Source of the DNA: Oehlia diaphana
Taxonomy: Eukaryota; Glomeromycota; Glomeromycetes; Glomerales; Glomeraceae
Direction of reading: 5' to 3'
NCBI GenBank assembly: GCA_003833135.1
Contig: QZLH01000182.1
Location: 98,980-109,732 of the forward strand
Length of the DNA stretch: 10,753 nt
Numbering within the stretch: position 1 is the first letter of the stretch; every line of letters starts with the position of its first letter. The translations under genes and the position numbers were made by a program. Positions 1 through 8,082 of this stretch are shown here, in pieces. Under the pieces are notes generated by a model. That model was given only the letters and a program-made list of their open reading frames with translations. It ran no database searches and was not told the origin of the DNA.

Positions 1-64
1 GTTAAACGGTCGGTCAAACGGTCGGTTAAACGGTCGGTCAGACCGGTCGGTCAAACGGTCGGTC
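1..64. repeat. 12-bp GGTCGGTC minisatellite
   Basis: Five adjoining units of 12-13 bp with core AAACGGTCGGTC start at 4, 16, 28, 40 (a 13-bp variant beginning AGACC) and 53. The array runs into the left edge of the window, so its full copy number is unknown. It is much more GC-rich than its surroundings and lies just inside the transposon-like terminus at 123-133, so I read it as a subterminal repeat array of that element. Confidence 0.85.
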
Positions 65-87
65 AGAGGTCTTTGACCGACCGATAT

Positions 88-121
88 CGGTCACGGTCAT
101 GACGGTTAATGACCGTGACCG
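88..121. repeat. Perfect 13-bp inverted repeat
   Basis: CGGTCACGGTCAT (88-100) is exactly complementary to ATGACCGTGACCG (109-121) around an 8-base loop. It overlaps the palindrome at 79-92. This subterminal hairpin belongs to the transposon end that finishes at 133. Confidence 0.85.
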
Positions 122-286
122 TTGCCATCCCTAGTTACAATAACTAATAATTCGAATTTAGGCGAAAATAATAATACTGTATTATGAAAATAAATTTTAC
201 GTTATTGAATACTAATATATAATTTTTGTTCAATCCAAAAACTATCTGTCAGTTGTTCTTTGACATTATTTATTCTTATCTAACTA

Positions 287-364
287 TTTGAATGGATACC
301 ATATAGTAATGAGTTTATTGATATTAAAGAGGTGGATGAGAAAGAATTCAGTAAGTGCCGGTAG
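287..364 (+). pseudogene. Kinase N-lobe fragment
   Basis: Frame 287-361 reads FEWIPYSNEFIDIKEV followed by DEKEFSKCR, then a stop at 362-364. In Rhizophagus-type fungi the kinase domain is commonly preceded by a phrase like EWIPY, then D/N-I-K-x-[IV] and the glycine loop G-x-G-x-F. Here the glycine loop is degraded (DEKEFSK), and no VAVK strand, HRD or DFG follows before the stop or in the next few hundred bases. An in-frame TAA at 281-283 closes it upstream. It is therefore a short relic, not a gene. The kinase call rests on recalled family phrasing over about 25 residues and could be wrong. Confidence 0.42.
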
Positions 365-822
365 TTAATTTTACAATTAGGTTATAAATATATTAGTATA
401 TTGTATAATGCTTATCATTGACAAATCGACTACACTGTCTTAAATTGATTTAAAATTTTATCAATAAAATAACGATGATAAACATACAAAAGAATTAAAG
501 ACGTGAATAGTATATTATTATCCTATATTCCTATTATCCTCTGTCATACAAAGCAGCATAATTATAGGGACCTAATATCACCATTTAATCAATTATTCAT
601 AATACTAGCAAATTAGTATGTTCAATTTTTGGCTTTACAGACTATCTAGAAAGAAATGTATTTTCCCTTTTAATTCCGCTACACTTTCCTCTCACATTGC
701 TACGATACAGTTTCACTGAATTTTCAGTTTGTGATAATTTTTACCTGCACAAAATTATAATAACCAAACAATTCACGGATTAATTATAACAGTAAGACAA
801 AAATAATATACATTGAGTTCCT
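365..822. other. AT-rich spacer, no gene seen
   Basis: Stops are dense in all frames checked. I saw no RNA gene, terminal repeat or coding pattern here. A possible intron acceptor (TTTTGTGCAG, minus strand, near 745) might belong to the relic at 823-1448, but this is not supported further. Confidence 0.5.
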
Positions 823-1448
823 TTAGTATGCAATATATATATTCAAAAGCTCACATTCATCTTCTTGAGATGGTAATATACAGTGGTCAAGTAAGCCGAA
901 CCTATACAGACCTCCGAACCAGTTCATCGCAAAAGCTCAATTCAAACCCTGTGTTGAATGAACTGTATCAATTAGTAAACCAGATAAACAATCTGTATAT
1001 AGGATTTATGTGAAAGTGAACATAACCACTTGGAACCATCCATAGACTACCAAACTTTTCCTTTGATCGTCATCTACATGTCCACATCTTTTCAAATCAT
1101 AATACCAAGCTTCACTTTGTCAAAATTTTTTCACGAGATGAATAAGAAACGCCTAGCTAATGATGTCATACCACCATATACTTCGCCGAAAAGAGCTTCA
1201 AATTTATTTGTAGTATTTTTTATCGTTCCCTTCATATCGACTTTTCGTCCTTCCGTACCATATACCTGTATTTCACCCCTATCCATAAAAACATTTTAAT
1301 TTTTTCTATTATCCTGCTATGAGACAAATACACCATAACTTACCGTGAATTATTGTTTGCATTTAATTAAAGGATAGAGCGGAAAAGTGGGAAATGTCGA
1401 AATCATCTTCAACTCATCCTCAGTCATGGAGTTATTAAACGAGTACAT
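823..1448 (-). pseudogene. Broken unidentified gene
   Basis: The minus strand carries three coding-like stretches in succession. Frame 1448-1350 starts MYSFNNSMTEDELKMIS and runs 32 residues to TAA, followed by a strong donor GTAAGT at 1343-1338. Frame 1286-1131 starts MDRGEIQVYGTEGRKVDMKG and is open for 51 residues, rich in purine-first codons. Frame 1119-823 starts QSEAWYYDLKRCGHVDDD and ends QEDECELLNIYIAY, with only two internal stops in 98 codons. The pieces abut after frame changes, as expected of a decayed gene. I do not recognise the protein. Plus-strand open frames at 813-1013 and 1030-1299 lie over the same bases and look like shadows, but the 813-1013 one is clean enough that the strand choice is not certain. 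Confidence 0.4.
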
Positions 1449-2321
1449 ATTTTCTTTTCTTTGTAATAGAAGTAAAACGCCTCGTTAAACAATTTAAGAA
1501 AATATTGCATAGACACTTTGCAATGTTATCATTTTGAAAACGGTAATTCAGTGTAATCATAAGAGACTTATATTATGAATGAGTTAAGTACTATATGGAG
1601 AGAAGCACGAATTTACAGGTTTGGAAAAGTAGGAAAATTTTCTTGATAATATATATTTGACTCGAGTTAATCATGATCACTTATATTTTGATAAATTATA
1701 GATTAATCCTTTAATAAGTTTTATAAGTTTTACAGCTTAATTCTATAATACAGTAGTAATATATGATCTTGTTTGGCGCAATTGATATTAAATTAGTTAA
1801 AATTCATTATAATTTGATCTTCATATGGGACCCGACATATCATTATATCGGAGTTTGCTGTACTCAACACACATGATAATTCATTCAAATAGTTTGTATA
1901 CAGTATGTTTATTATGGAATCATAATGAGTCACATTTTCATGTGATTTAAAGATTTTTTCGGCGTTTCATGTGTAAACCCGTGGGAAAATGGAAGACTAG
2001 ACTATCTGAGTTAATTTTATTTAATAGACGCGAAAAACTGATTATTTTTCGCGTTTTTTATAAAAAGTTTGTACAACAAAAAAATAAATAAAAAGGCCTT
2101 AAATATCCAAATAATTTTTTCAATACGAAAAAATTTTATTTGTATGATACGAAAAATTTTACGAATAAATTTTTATTAAACAAAAATCCAACTTCACCCA
2201 AGTTCCACGACATAAGAAATCGTCTAAAGGACATTCCCAGGATAATCTGATAGCTATTTACAATAGAGGTCTAGCTTATCTAAACTTTAGGGCATTATGT
2301 GGTACGTATAAATTAACTAGT
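1449..2321. other. AT-rich spacer with one strong hairpin
   Basis: No open frame of note. It contains the hairpin at 2028-2054 and, at about 2121-2170, a loose direct repeat of ATACGAAAAA followed by TTTTA. Nothing else recognisable was seen. Confidence 0.5.
2028..2054. repeat. 10-bp perfect inverted repeat followed by a T run
   Basis: ACGCGAAAAA (2028-2037) pairs exactly with TTTTTCGCGT (2045-2054) over a 7-base loop; five more T follow. It looks like a bacterial terminator but sits in eukaryotic intergenic DNA, so I treat it as a structural repeat without assigned function. Confidence 0.75.
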
Positions 2322-2539
2322 TTGCCGGATGGACGTATGAGTAGGTGCGCACTGCAGGGTTCACGCCTCGCATGAGACATGCTTGGTGCATCCAAGGTTA
2401 CAGCCAAAAGTCTTCCGGATGGTAAACTGTTTGCTGGATGGACGTATTAGTAGGTGCACACTGCAGGGTTCACGCCTCGTATGAGACATGCTTGGTGCAT
2501 CCAAGGTTACAGCCGAAAGTCTTCCGGATAGTAAACTGT
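2322..2539. repeat. 109-bp tandem duplication
   Basis: Copy 1 is 2322-2430 and copy 2 is 2431-2539, adjoining with no gap. I count 6 mismatches in 109 positions (about 94% identity), mostly C/T and A/G changes. The unit is more GC-rich than its flanks and includes CACTGCAGGGTTCACGCCTC. The period is not a multiple of three, so any frame across it changes between copies. The open frames here (plus 2438-2644, minus 2627-2361) are probably a by-product of the composition. Confidence 0.9.
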
Positions 2540-2595
2540 TATGGTCAGTTTGATAGTTTTCCACTCCAGTTGTATAGGTTTGGTGAACTCTCAAT

Positions 2596-2766
2596 GATGA
2601 CATATGTACACTGGTGGCTGCAGACACTTATGAATACTTGTTAATTATAGGTAATGCTAATAATGACGGTTAGGGTGTACCAGATGCACCACCACCTACA
2701 TATGAGCAGACCAAGGATATAGAATGGAGGGCTAGTTTTGGGGTCTCAAATGGGAAGAGTTTTTAG
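2596..2766 (+). pseudogene. Short broken coding-like frame
   Basis: One frame reads DDICTLVAADTYEYLLIIG up to a TAG at 2671-2673, then continues as GVPDAPPPTYEQTKDIEWRA to a second TAG at 2764-2766. It is moderately GC-rich compared with its flanks and has a proline-rich patch (DAPPPTYEQ). I cannot assign a family. It could be the tail of a gene disrupted by the tandem duplication just upstream, or chance. Confidence 0.22.
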
Positions 2767-2819
2767 TAATAACCTAAGGTATTGTGGTGCGGCGTTTTAT
2801 AGTAAAGATTCTATAAGAT

Positions 2820-3469
2820 ATCATTTGTGTTGAAAATAAATTAAACTAAAAAAAAAATTCTGTTCTGATTCGCTCTGTTCACTTTTGTCTTCAATATCAT
2901 GGTCCAAATTTCATCATTGATATCTGACTGAGTGGAAAAAAAATTGTGATCTTTTGATCTGGTAAATGAGCTGGTCCACTTATCATATTACCAATACGTT
3001 GAACATCTTGGTGTCTTCATTTTTTTATATAGACCCTTTTTATTTCACCAACTGAGTCCTGTACGTCCAATAGGCCATGGGAACCAAGCCTTCTAAAAAA
3101 AAAAGAAAACCTGATTAGTTAGTAACTGTTTGTGCAAAAAACTCCTTCGCTAAATTTCCCACGTGCTCAAGAGATCAGAAAAATCTCCTAAAAAAACTGT
3201 TAACCAACAATTTGTTAAACAAAACAAATTATAGTAAAAAATACTACCTCACAAAATCCTGCATGTCCAAGAAAAACCTAAAAAAGCAACAAATTCGTTG
3301 GTTAATGTTTTGTTAAAATAAAAATTTAATAAAAAGATACAGAAACTTACAAATTCCAATACTACAGTAAGGATTTTACTCGCTCCTTAATCTCACCTAT
3401 AGTATGATATGCAACATTTTTATCTTATTATTTTATTTTTATTTTAAGTTTAGTGTCTTTCCTAGAGAC
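2820..3469 (-). pseudogene. Broken multi-exon unidentified gene
   Basis: On the minus strand, acceptor-like sites with T runs alternate with coding-like pieces. Piece A (3469-3351) reads VSRKDTKLKIKIK, two stops, then DKNVAYHTIGEIKERVKSLL, and ends at donor GTAAGT (3350-3345). Piece B (3277-3248) and piece C (3187-3127, containing SLEHVGNLAKEFFAQT) follow TTTTTTAG acceptors; a perfect TACTAAC branch-site word lies at about 3123. Piece D (from 3092) reads RRLGSHGLLDVQDSVGEIKR and continues to IGNMISGPAHLPDQK with one stop, then changes frame into an acidic tail (HDIEDKSEQSESEQN). GEIK occurs in both A and D. The pattern of a helix after a hydrophobic strand loosely recalls a ubiquitin-like fold, but I do not assign one. 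Exon edges are tentative. Confidence 0.42.
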
Positions 3470-4589
3470 CTACAAATAAGATTTTATTTTAAATCACAAA
3501 ATATATATATATATATACATATTGGAAATTTTTTGATTCCGTAACGATAAGGTATTTATTTGCTTTTTATCTCTCTTAATCTCTTATAATTATAATTTGT
3601 TATTGTAAGTTGAAGGCAATCACAATAAAGTTAATGTTACTTTCTGAAACATGTGCGTACATTAAATCTATTTATAAATTATTTTATTTTTATATTATAC
3701 TCTTGCTTGTCACCCTATAAAAAGTAGTAATATATTTTATTTAACTTATATTATGCATGGGTATATTATTATTTATTTCACCTTTTAAATTAATTGGTAG
3801 TGTCCCCTTTCTAATTTTTATTTTAATAATTTCTTCCACCTCGCTTAGGTTTTATATTATTTTCTTTATTTAAACAAATATGTTTTGTATGATTTTTTCA
3901 GTTAAAATAAGTAGAATAAGTACTTTTTTTTTTATTGTTAAACAGCAATGTACTGATCAAATCATCACCTTTCGGTATACACTTGTGAAAATCAACTATT
4001 AAATAAAAAAAAGTTTTCAAATTTCAAAAATTTTAATTTTTCATAAATTCGTCACTTTTTGATCCCAATAATATTTTACACCGTAAAAATATTAAAAATT
4101 CGAAAAAAATCATATAAATAACCTCGTAAATGGATTTTGTCAATATTTTCGAAGATAAGAAGGCAATAAATGTTAAACGACTAATAAATGATTTATATAT
4201 TCTTGTCACATCGTGCTTCTCATTTTTATTGAAGAATTATAAATCAAATACTTAACTTATAAAATTATAATGATTCTTAATAAATTTGTATCTATTAATT
4301 AATGATATTTACATTTAAATTTTGAAAAAATATTTATTAAACGTCCAAAAGATCATTGTAAAAAAGGAGTTTATAATGAAATTTAAAGTATATTATACTT
4401 AATATTACGTAAAGACTAGTTTTGCTGAGTCTCGTCTTTGCAAATTTCATTATGTCTTTTTTTCATATAATTATTCAGCTATAATTAGTCCGATGATGGT
4501 CTTCCACGAAAATATTTTTAAAATAAGGTTGCTTAAAAATACAAAAAAGGTCATTAAAAAAATAATTACGTAATAATCATGCCGATCAA
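3470..4589. other. Long AT-rich spacer
   Basis: Very AT-rich, with homopolymer runs and an AT dinucleotide tract. Only tiny open frames occur, for example 4130-4255 on the plus strand (41 residues, no recognisable motif) and a 20-codon minus frame near 3660. I see no convincing gene, RNA or terminal repeat. Confidence 0.5.
3501..3517. repeat. AT dinucleotide microsatellite
   Basis: Seventeen bases of uninterrupted alternating A and T. A simple repeat within the AT-rich spacer. Confidence 0.9.
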
Positions 4590-4684
4590 TGTTTTAAAAC
4601 AAAAAAAGAAAATGTTTTAAAACAATAAGAAACTGATTTAAATTGTTTTAAACCATTTTTGTTATAAATCACGTGCCATCCCTA
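4590..4684. mobile_element. Second hAT-like right end
   Basis: TGCCATCCCTA at 4674-4684 is identical to the terminus at 123-133, in the same orientation. Just inside it are the palindrome TGTTTTAAAACA at 4590-4601 and 4613-4624 and a one-base-shorter variant near 4643-4654. So it has subterminal repeats like the first element, but with an unrelated repeat sequence. The 8 bases after the terminus, GTTATAAT, again fit nTnnnnAn. I could not find a matching left end (TAGGGATGGCA) upstream in the window, so the inner boundary is set only by the repeats. The element is truncated, or its left end has decayed. Confidence 0.42.
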
Positions 4685-4857
4685 GTTATAATATCACGTA
4701 AATCCTTTAATATCAACTTATTATTGTTCATAAATACGTCTTTCACAATAACTTCATTGTGTAAACGTTATTGATTATAATAATTTTGTACCTTACATAA
4801 TTATAATGATTGTGCACGCAATCTATTGATTGCTGTATTAAGGAAGTATAATAATAA

Positions 4858-5969
4858 TTGTAATAAAAGGGTAGTTTGATCGTATAAAAGTGCTTGGTTA
4901 TATTCTTCTTGTTATAACTGTTGCATTTTTATCTCCTTCGGATCGTAAGCTTGCTAAGATTATTAATGCTTCTTCATCACGGTCTTGACTCTTGAACAAC
5001 TAACCAATGTGATGAAAATGGAATAAAAAAATGGTCCTATAATAACTTTTAAATGAGAAAATACATAGCACAATGATATGAAAAAACACAGTGATTAAAA
5101 GCTATAAGTAAAGAATATAAAAATCATCATTTATAACTAAGAATTAATAAACTCTTCATTATTGATATGGATGTAGCATAATCGATCCAAATGAAATTGC
5201 TATCCTAAAAAAAAAGAAAATTAAAATGAATAAAAAGACAAAAGTTGTATATAAAATAAAAATATATATATAAAAAATTACCCTATTGTAATCGATTATT
5301 GTTGAAGTGATACCAGACGTCTACGAATTTCTTTTGGGTTAATGGATTGATGCTTTAAATTTATAAGGAAATCATTTTTTGGTTTATAAATACGAATAAA
5401 TAAATACTATGTAGCTATATTAATTCAATTACTACTTATCATATCAAAATATAATTTCTAATGCTTGTTACGTTGGGATCTTCATATATTCGCCCAACTG
5501 CAGTGCTAGCCTTCCCGGAGCAAATGTCGTAGAAGTTGCTTGCAAAATATCACCGATAACACAGTATAAAATCCGACAAGAAACTGAGTACTTTCTATCA
5601 ATTTTATCAAACAAATATCCGGACGCAAGTGCTCCTATAAATCACGAATAATTAGAACATATCGGAATTACTGCGCCTCAATTGTCATACCAAAAAACCA
5701 TCCTGCTAAAAGCGATGGCACAATTAATTCTTCTTTTGCAGGTCCAAAAGGAAATATCAGGGAATTCTTTGCGAAAATAAGGCATAGTAAAACTCCAGAT
5801 ATGGCACCTATTTAACATGTAAGAAAAAAGATCGACATTTCAATATCGTAAAAATTTGTCTATATTTTTTTTCTTCGGAAAAAATAAATAAATAAATAAA
5901 TTACTAACCGATACTATATCCAAAAAGTAGACACCTTAGCCAAAATAATGTTAATAAAATTGATAATCT

Positions 5970-6023
<54 letters not shown>

Positions 6024-6079
6024 CAAAATCAAAAAAATACATTATCAATAGCAGAAAGCGCTGTAATAATACTACCCAT
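4858..6079 (-). pseudogene. Decayed MFS sugar transporter (N-terminal half)
   Basis: Read on the minus strand, successive pieces match the sugar-porter branch of the major facilitator superfamily, which moves hexoses across membranes. Possible exon 1 (6079-6041) reads MGSIITALSAIDN and ends at a GT. Piece 2 (5967-5909) gives a first membrane segment ending LLFGYSIG, joined in frame across a 101-nt intron (5908-5808) to AISGV. Piece 3 ends near LLAGWFFG. Piece 4 (from 5634) has GALASGYLFDKIDRK, the G-x-L-x-D-x-x-[GD]-R-K loop motif, then ILQATSTTFAPG. Piece 5 (5352-5282) has NPKEIRRRLVSLQQ, a stop at 5298-5296 where the family has W or L, then SITIG; a 77-nt intron (5281-5205) leads to IAISF and, one frame over, WIDYATS. 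Piece 6 has SSHWLVVQ, then DRDEEALIILASLRSEGDK, then QEEYNQALLYD. Stops and at least three frame changes rule out function. Nothing after roughly residue 270 is found. Confidence 0.85.
5971..6021. repeat. 51-base A homopolymer
   Basis: An uninterrupted run of A on the plus strand (T on the minus strand). It falls exactly where the first intron of the decayed sugar transporter would lie, directly before the acceptor-like GAG at 5970-5968, so it is probably an expanded polypyrimidine tract. Its length may be inexact because of sequencing slippage. Confidence 0.85.
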
Positions 6080-6338
6080 TATTTCGATTAAATTTATTAC
6101 GAATTATTAAAGAAAAATTTTGGAAAATTATATTATATAAGTTGAGTAAAACTTAGAGGGACGTAAAAGTAGTAAGTGATGAGCATTGCATCTTGTGTGT
6201 AACGAATTTATGATGACACTAGATTTGGCTTTATTGAAATATAAGTCGCACAGAACAAAATAAATGTATAAGTGCTTGAACGTTTACAAATATGGATTAA
6301 TTTTTTTTTCTTTTCTTTTTAACGTTTGAAATTATTAA
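6080..6338. promoter_or_regulatory. Upstream region of BTB gene 1
   Basis: About 260 bp separate the dead transporter start (6079, minus) from the BTB gene start (6339, plus), in a head-to-head layout. No gene is seen in it. The block ACAAATATGGATTAA plus nine T (6286-6309) recurs before the second BTB gene at 8792-8815 with 2 mismatches in 24 and ends 29 nt before the ATG. A T/C-rich tract before the start is usual for fungal promoters or short 5' leaders. No clear TATA box is assigned. Confidence 0.4.
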
Positions 6339-7835
6339 ATGGACGATAACAAGTTTTTGCCAAAGTTATCACAAAATTTACTTGAAATTTTGAATGATGA
6401 AGAATATTACGACGTTACAATTGAAGTTGGTAATGATCCAAATGTAAAGGTCTTTCGCGCTCATATGGTTATTTTACATCATCGTTCTCCTTACTTGCAA
6501 AGAATTTTGTCGACTAATAAAAAGGAGAATGATGGAACTTTATCACATATCAAATTACCAAATATTTTGCCTGAAATCTTTCAAATTATTTTAAGGTATG
6601 AAGAATTACTTTATAAAATAATTTGACTTCTTTTTTTATTATACTTTATTTATATTTTGTTATTCTTTTGTTTTTAATTTAGGTATATTTATGGGGGAAG
6701 ACTTTCCTTGAAAGATTATGATACTTCAGACATAATTAGAACTATTATTGCTGCCAGTGAACTTAATCTTCAGGAATTAATCATTTACTTACAATCCTTT
6801 TTGATCGAAAATGAAGCAAATTGGATGGAGAATAATTTTGATTTCGTTTATCAAACGAGTTTTGAAAATGATTCATTAATAGAACTTCAAAAATATTGCA
6901 CTGATTTAATGATCAAAGAACCAGATATAATTTTCAAATCACCAAAATTTTCTTCAATTCCAGAAAAACTTTTAATTTCAATTATTCAAAATGATAACCT
7001 TCAATTAAGTGAAAGTCAAATTTGGGAACATATACTTAAATGGGGACTTGCACAAAACCCTGAACTTCCATCTGGCTTTACAAATTATTCAAAGGATGAT
7101 TTTAATACTTTAAAGAATACTTTGCAACAAGTTATTCCTTTTATTAGATTTTACGATTTCACATCAAAAGAATTTACAGATAGAGTGTTACCTTATAAAA
7201 GAATTTTACCAAAGGAATTATATAAAGATTTATTAAAAACTTATTTAAATCTTTCGGATCCCAACACTAAACCAAACGTTGAATTAAAACCTCGTATAAC
7301 TAAAGAAATTAGATCAATAACCGTCGATTCAAATATTATAGCGTATCAATATGCTGAATTGATTTTAAAGTGGGTCGATAAGTTAGAAAGTACAGATAAG
7401 TTAACTTCTTCGTATGAATTTAATTTATTATTTCGTGGATCTCGTGATGGATTTAAACAAGATAGATTTCATAAAATTTGTGATAATCATTCACGTACAG
7501 TAACAATCGTTAAAGTGAAAGATAGTAACGAAATTCTTGGAGGATATAATCCAATTGAATGGAAATATGAGGGTGGTTTTATGGCTGCTGAAGATAGTTT
7601 TATATTCTCATTTCACAATAATAGAATTGATAATCATATTTTAAGCCGCGTAAAGGATAAAGGAAATGCTATATTTAATGATCCTCATAGTGGTCCAAAA
7701 TTTGGTAACAATGATCTTATCATATTGGGCATGTACAGTGGTAATTGTTGCAAAAAATGTTATTATGAAAAGCCGATTAGAAGAACTACAAATCAATTTA
7801 CTATAGAAGAATTCGAAGTATTTCAAATTGTATAG
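6339..7835 (+). CDS. BTB-BACK-TLDc protein, copy 1
   Basis: Two exons, 6339-6595 and 6683-7835, joined by removing an 87-nt GTATGA...TTTAG intron, encode 469 residues. The BTB/POZ domain covers about residues 22-128: DVTIEVG strand, then FRAHMVILHHRSPYL, the intron at R86, then YIYGG. A BACK-like helical region (about 132-245) begins NWMENNFDFVYQTSF. The TLDc domain (about 295-469) shows LLFRGSRDGF (334-343), ILGGYNPIEW (370-379), SFIFSF (391-396), GPKFGNNDL (423-431) and C-terminal EEFEVFQIV. BTB-BACK proteins commonly act as substrate adaptors for cullin-3 ubiquitin ligases; TLDc domains are linked to oxidative-stress defence and V-ATPase binding. The role here is inferred from domains only. 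No signal peptide or membrane segment is seen. The start is the ATG that gives the complete BTB fold and matches copy 2 residue for residue. Confidence 0.93.
6596..6682 (+). other. Intron of BTB gene 1
   Basis: GTATGAAG donor and TTTTTAATTTAG acceptor, 87 nt, phase 2 (AG|G = Arg86). Reading through the donor gives only nine further codons before a stop, whereas splicing restores the continuous BTB core ILR-YIYGG. Confidence 0.92.
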
Positions 7836-8047
7836 GATTGGTCGTAACAATGATAGAATTAGTTCACTTTATTTAACGCATATATTATTAATCGAAATAA
7901 ATTCTTTCCAAGCTATGAGATTTGTATTTAACATTATTTTTATACTTAAAAATCGTAAGTGAAAATAAATGATTTGATAATAATGATCCATGTCGTTTTC
8001 GTGATAATACTTTTTTAATATATTTTATATATACGTGTATTAAAGAA
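7836..8047. repeat. Duplicated 3' flank, copy 1
   Basis: It aligns by eye with 10320-10571 downstream of the second BTB gene, with small insertions and deletions, showing that the segmental duplication extended past the stop codon. It probably includes the shared 3' untranslated region. Confidence 0.7.
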
Positions 8048-8082
8048 TGACATAATTTATTCATCGCACGTGCGATGTCATT
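8046..8082. repeat. 16-bp perfect palindrome within a longer inverted repeat
   Basis: CATCGCACGTGCGATG (8062-8077) is a perfect palindrome centred on CACGTG. AATGACAT (8046-8053) and ATGTCATT (8075-8082) form an outer inverted pair. It sits at the left edge of the segment unique to the copy-1 3' flank. Confidence 0.85.

Larger units (their letters stand above)
1..133. mobile_element. Right end of a hAT-like non-autonomous element
   Basis: The segment ends in TTGCCATCCCTA (122-133). Its reverse complement, TAGGGATGGCAA, resembles terminal inverted repeats of hAT transposons. Inside the end lie the minisatellite, a 14-bp palindrome GACCGATATCGGTC (79-92) and a 26-bp stem-loop (88-121). The next 8 bases, GTTACAAT, fit the hAT target pattern nTnnnnAn. 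The left end lies outside the window, so the matching target duplication cannot be checked. No transposase is visible; a MITE is the simplest reading. The hAT assignment is inferred from terminus shape alone. Confidence 0.5.

Noticed and set aside
1..64. CRISPR-like or telomeric array
   Set aside because: Units adjoin without spacers, and the unit does not resemble a fungal telomere repeat; it lies inside a transposon end.
813..1013. Plus-strand open frame of 66 codons
   Set aside because: No recognisable motif; the minus strand over the same bases looks more coding-like and is contiguous with other relic pieces. Not fully excluded.
1030..1299. Plus-strand open frame of 89 codons
   Set aside because: Composition looks like the antisense of the purine-rich minus-strand frame at 1286-1131; no family resemblance.
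2341..2380. Possible Pol III A/B boxes (TAGGTGCGCACTG, GGGTTCACGCC) suggesting a tRNA-derived SINE
   Set aside because: The two boxes are only a few bases apart and the B-box match is imperfect; no tRNA cloverleaf can be formed.
2361..2644. Open frames on both strands across the 109-bp repeat
   Set aside because: The repeat length is not a multiple of three, so neither frame keeps a consistent protein repeat; likely a consequence of higher GC.
4130..4255. Plus-strand 41-codon open frame (MDFVNIFEDKKAINVK...)
   Set aside because: Short, no known motif, no neighbouring gene or splice context; within chance expectation.
5971..6021. Poly-A run as the tail of a retroposed copy
   Set aside because: The relic beside it is on the opposite strand and keeps introns, so the run cannot be its poly-A tail; no target duplication was seen.
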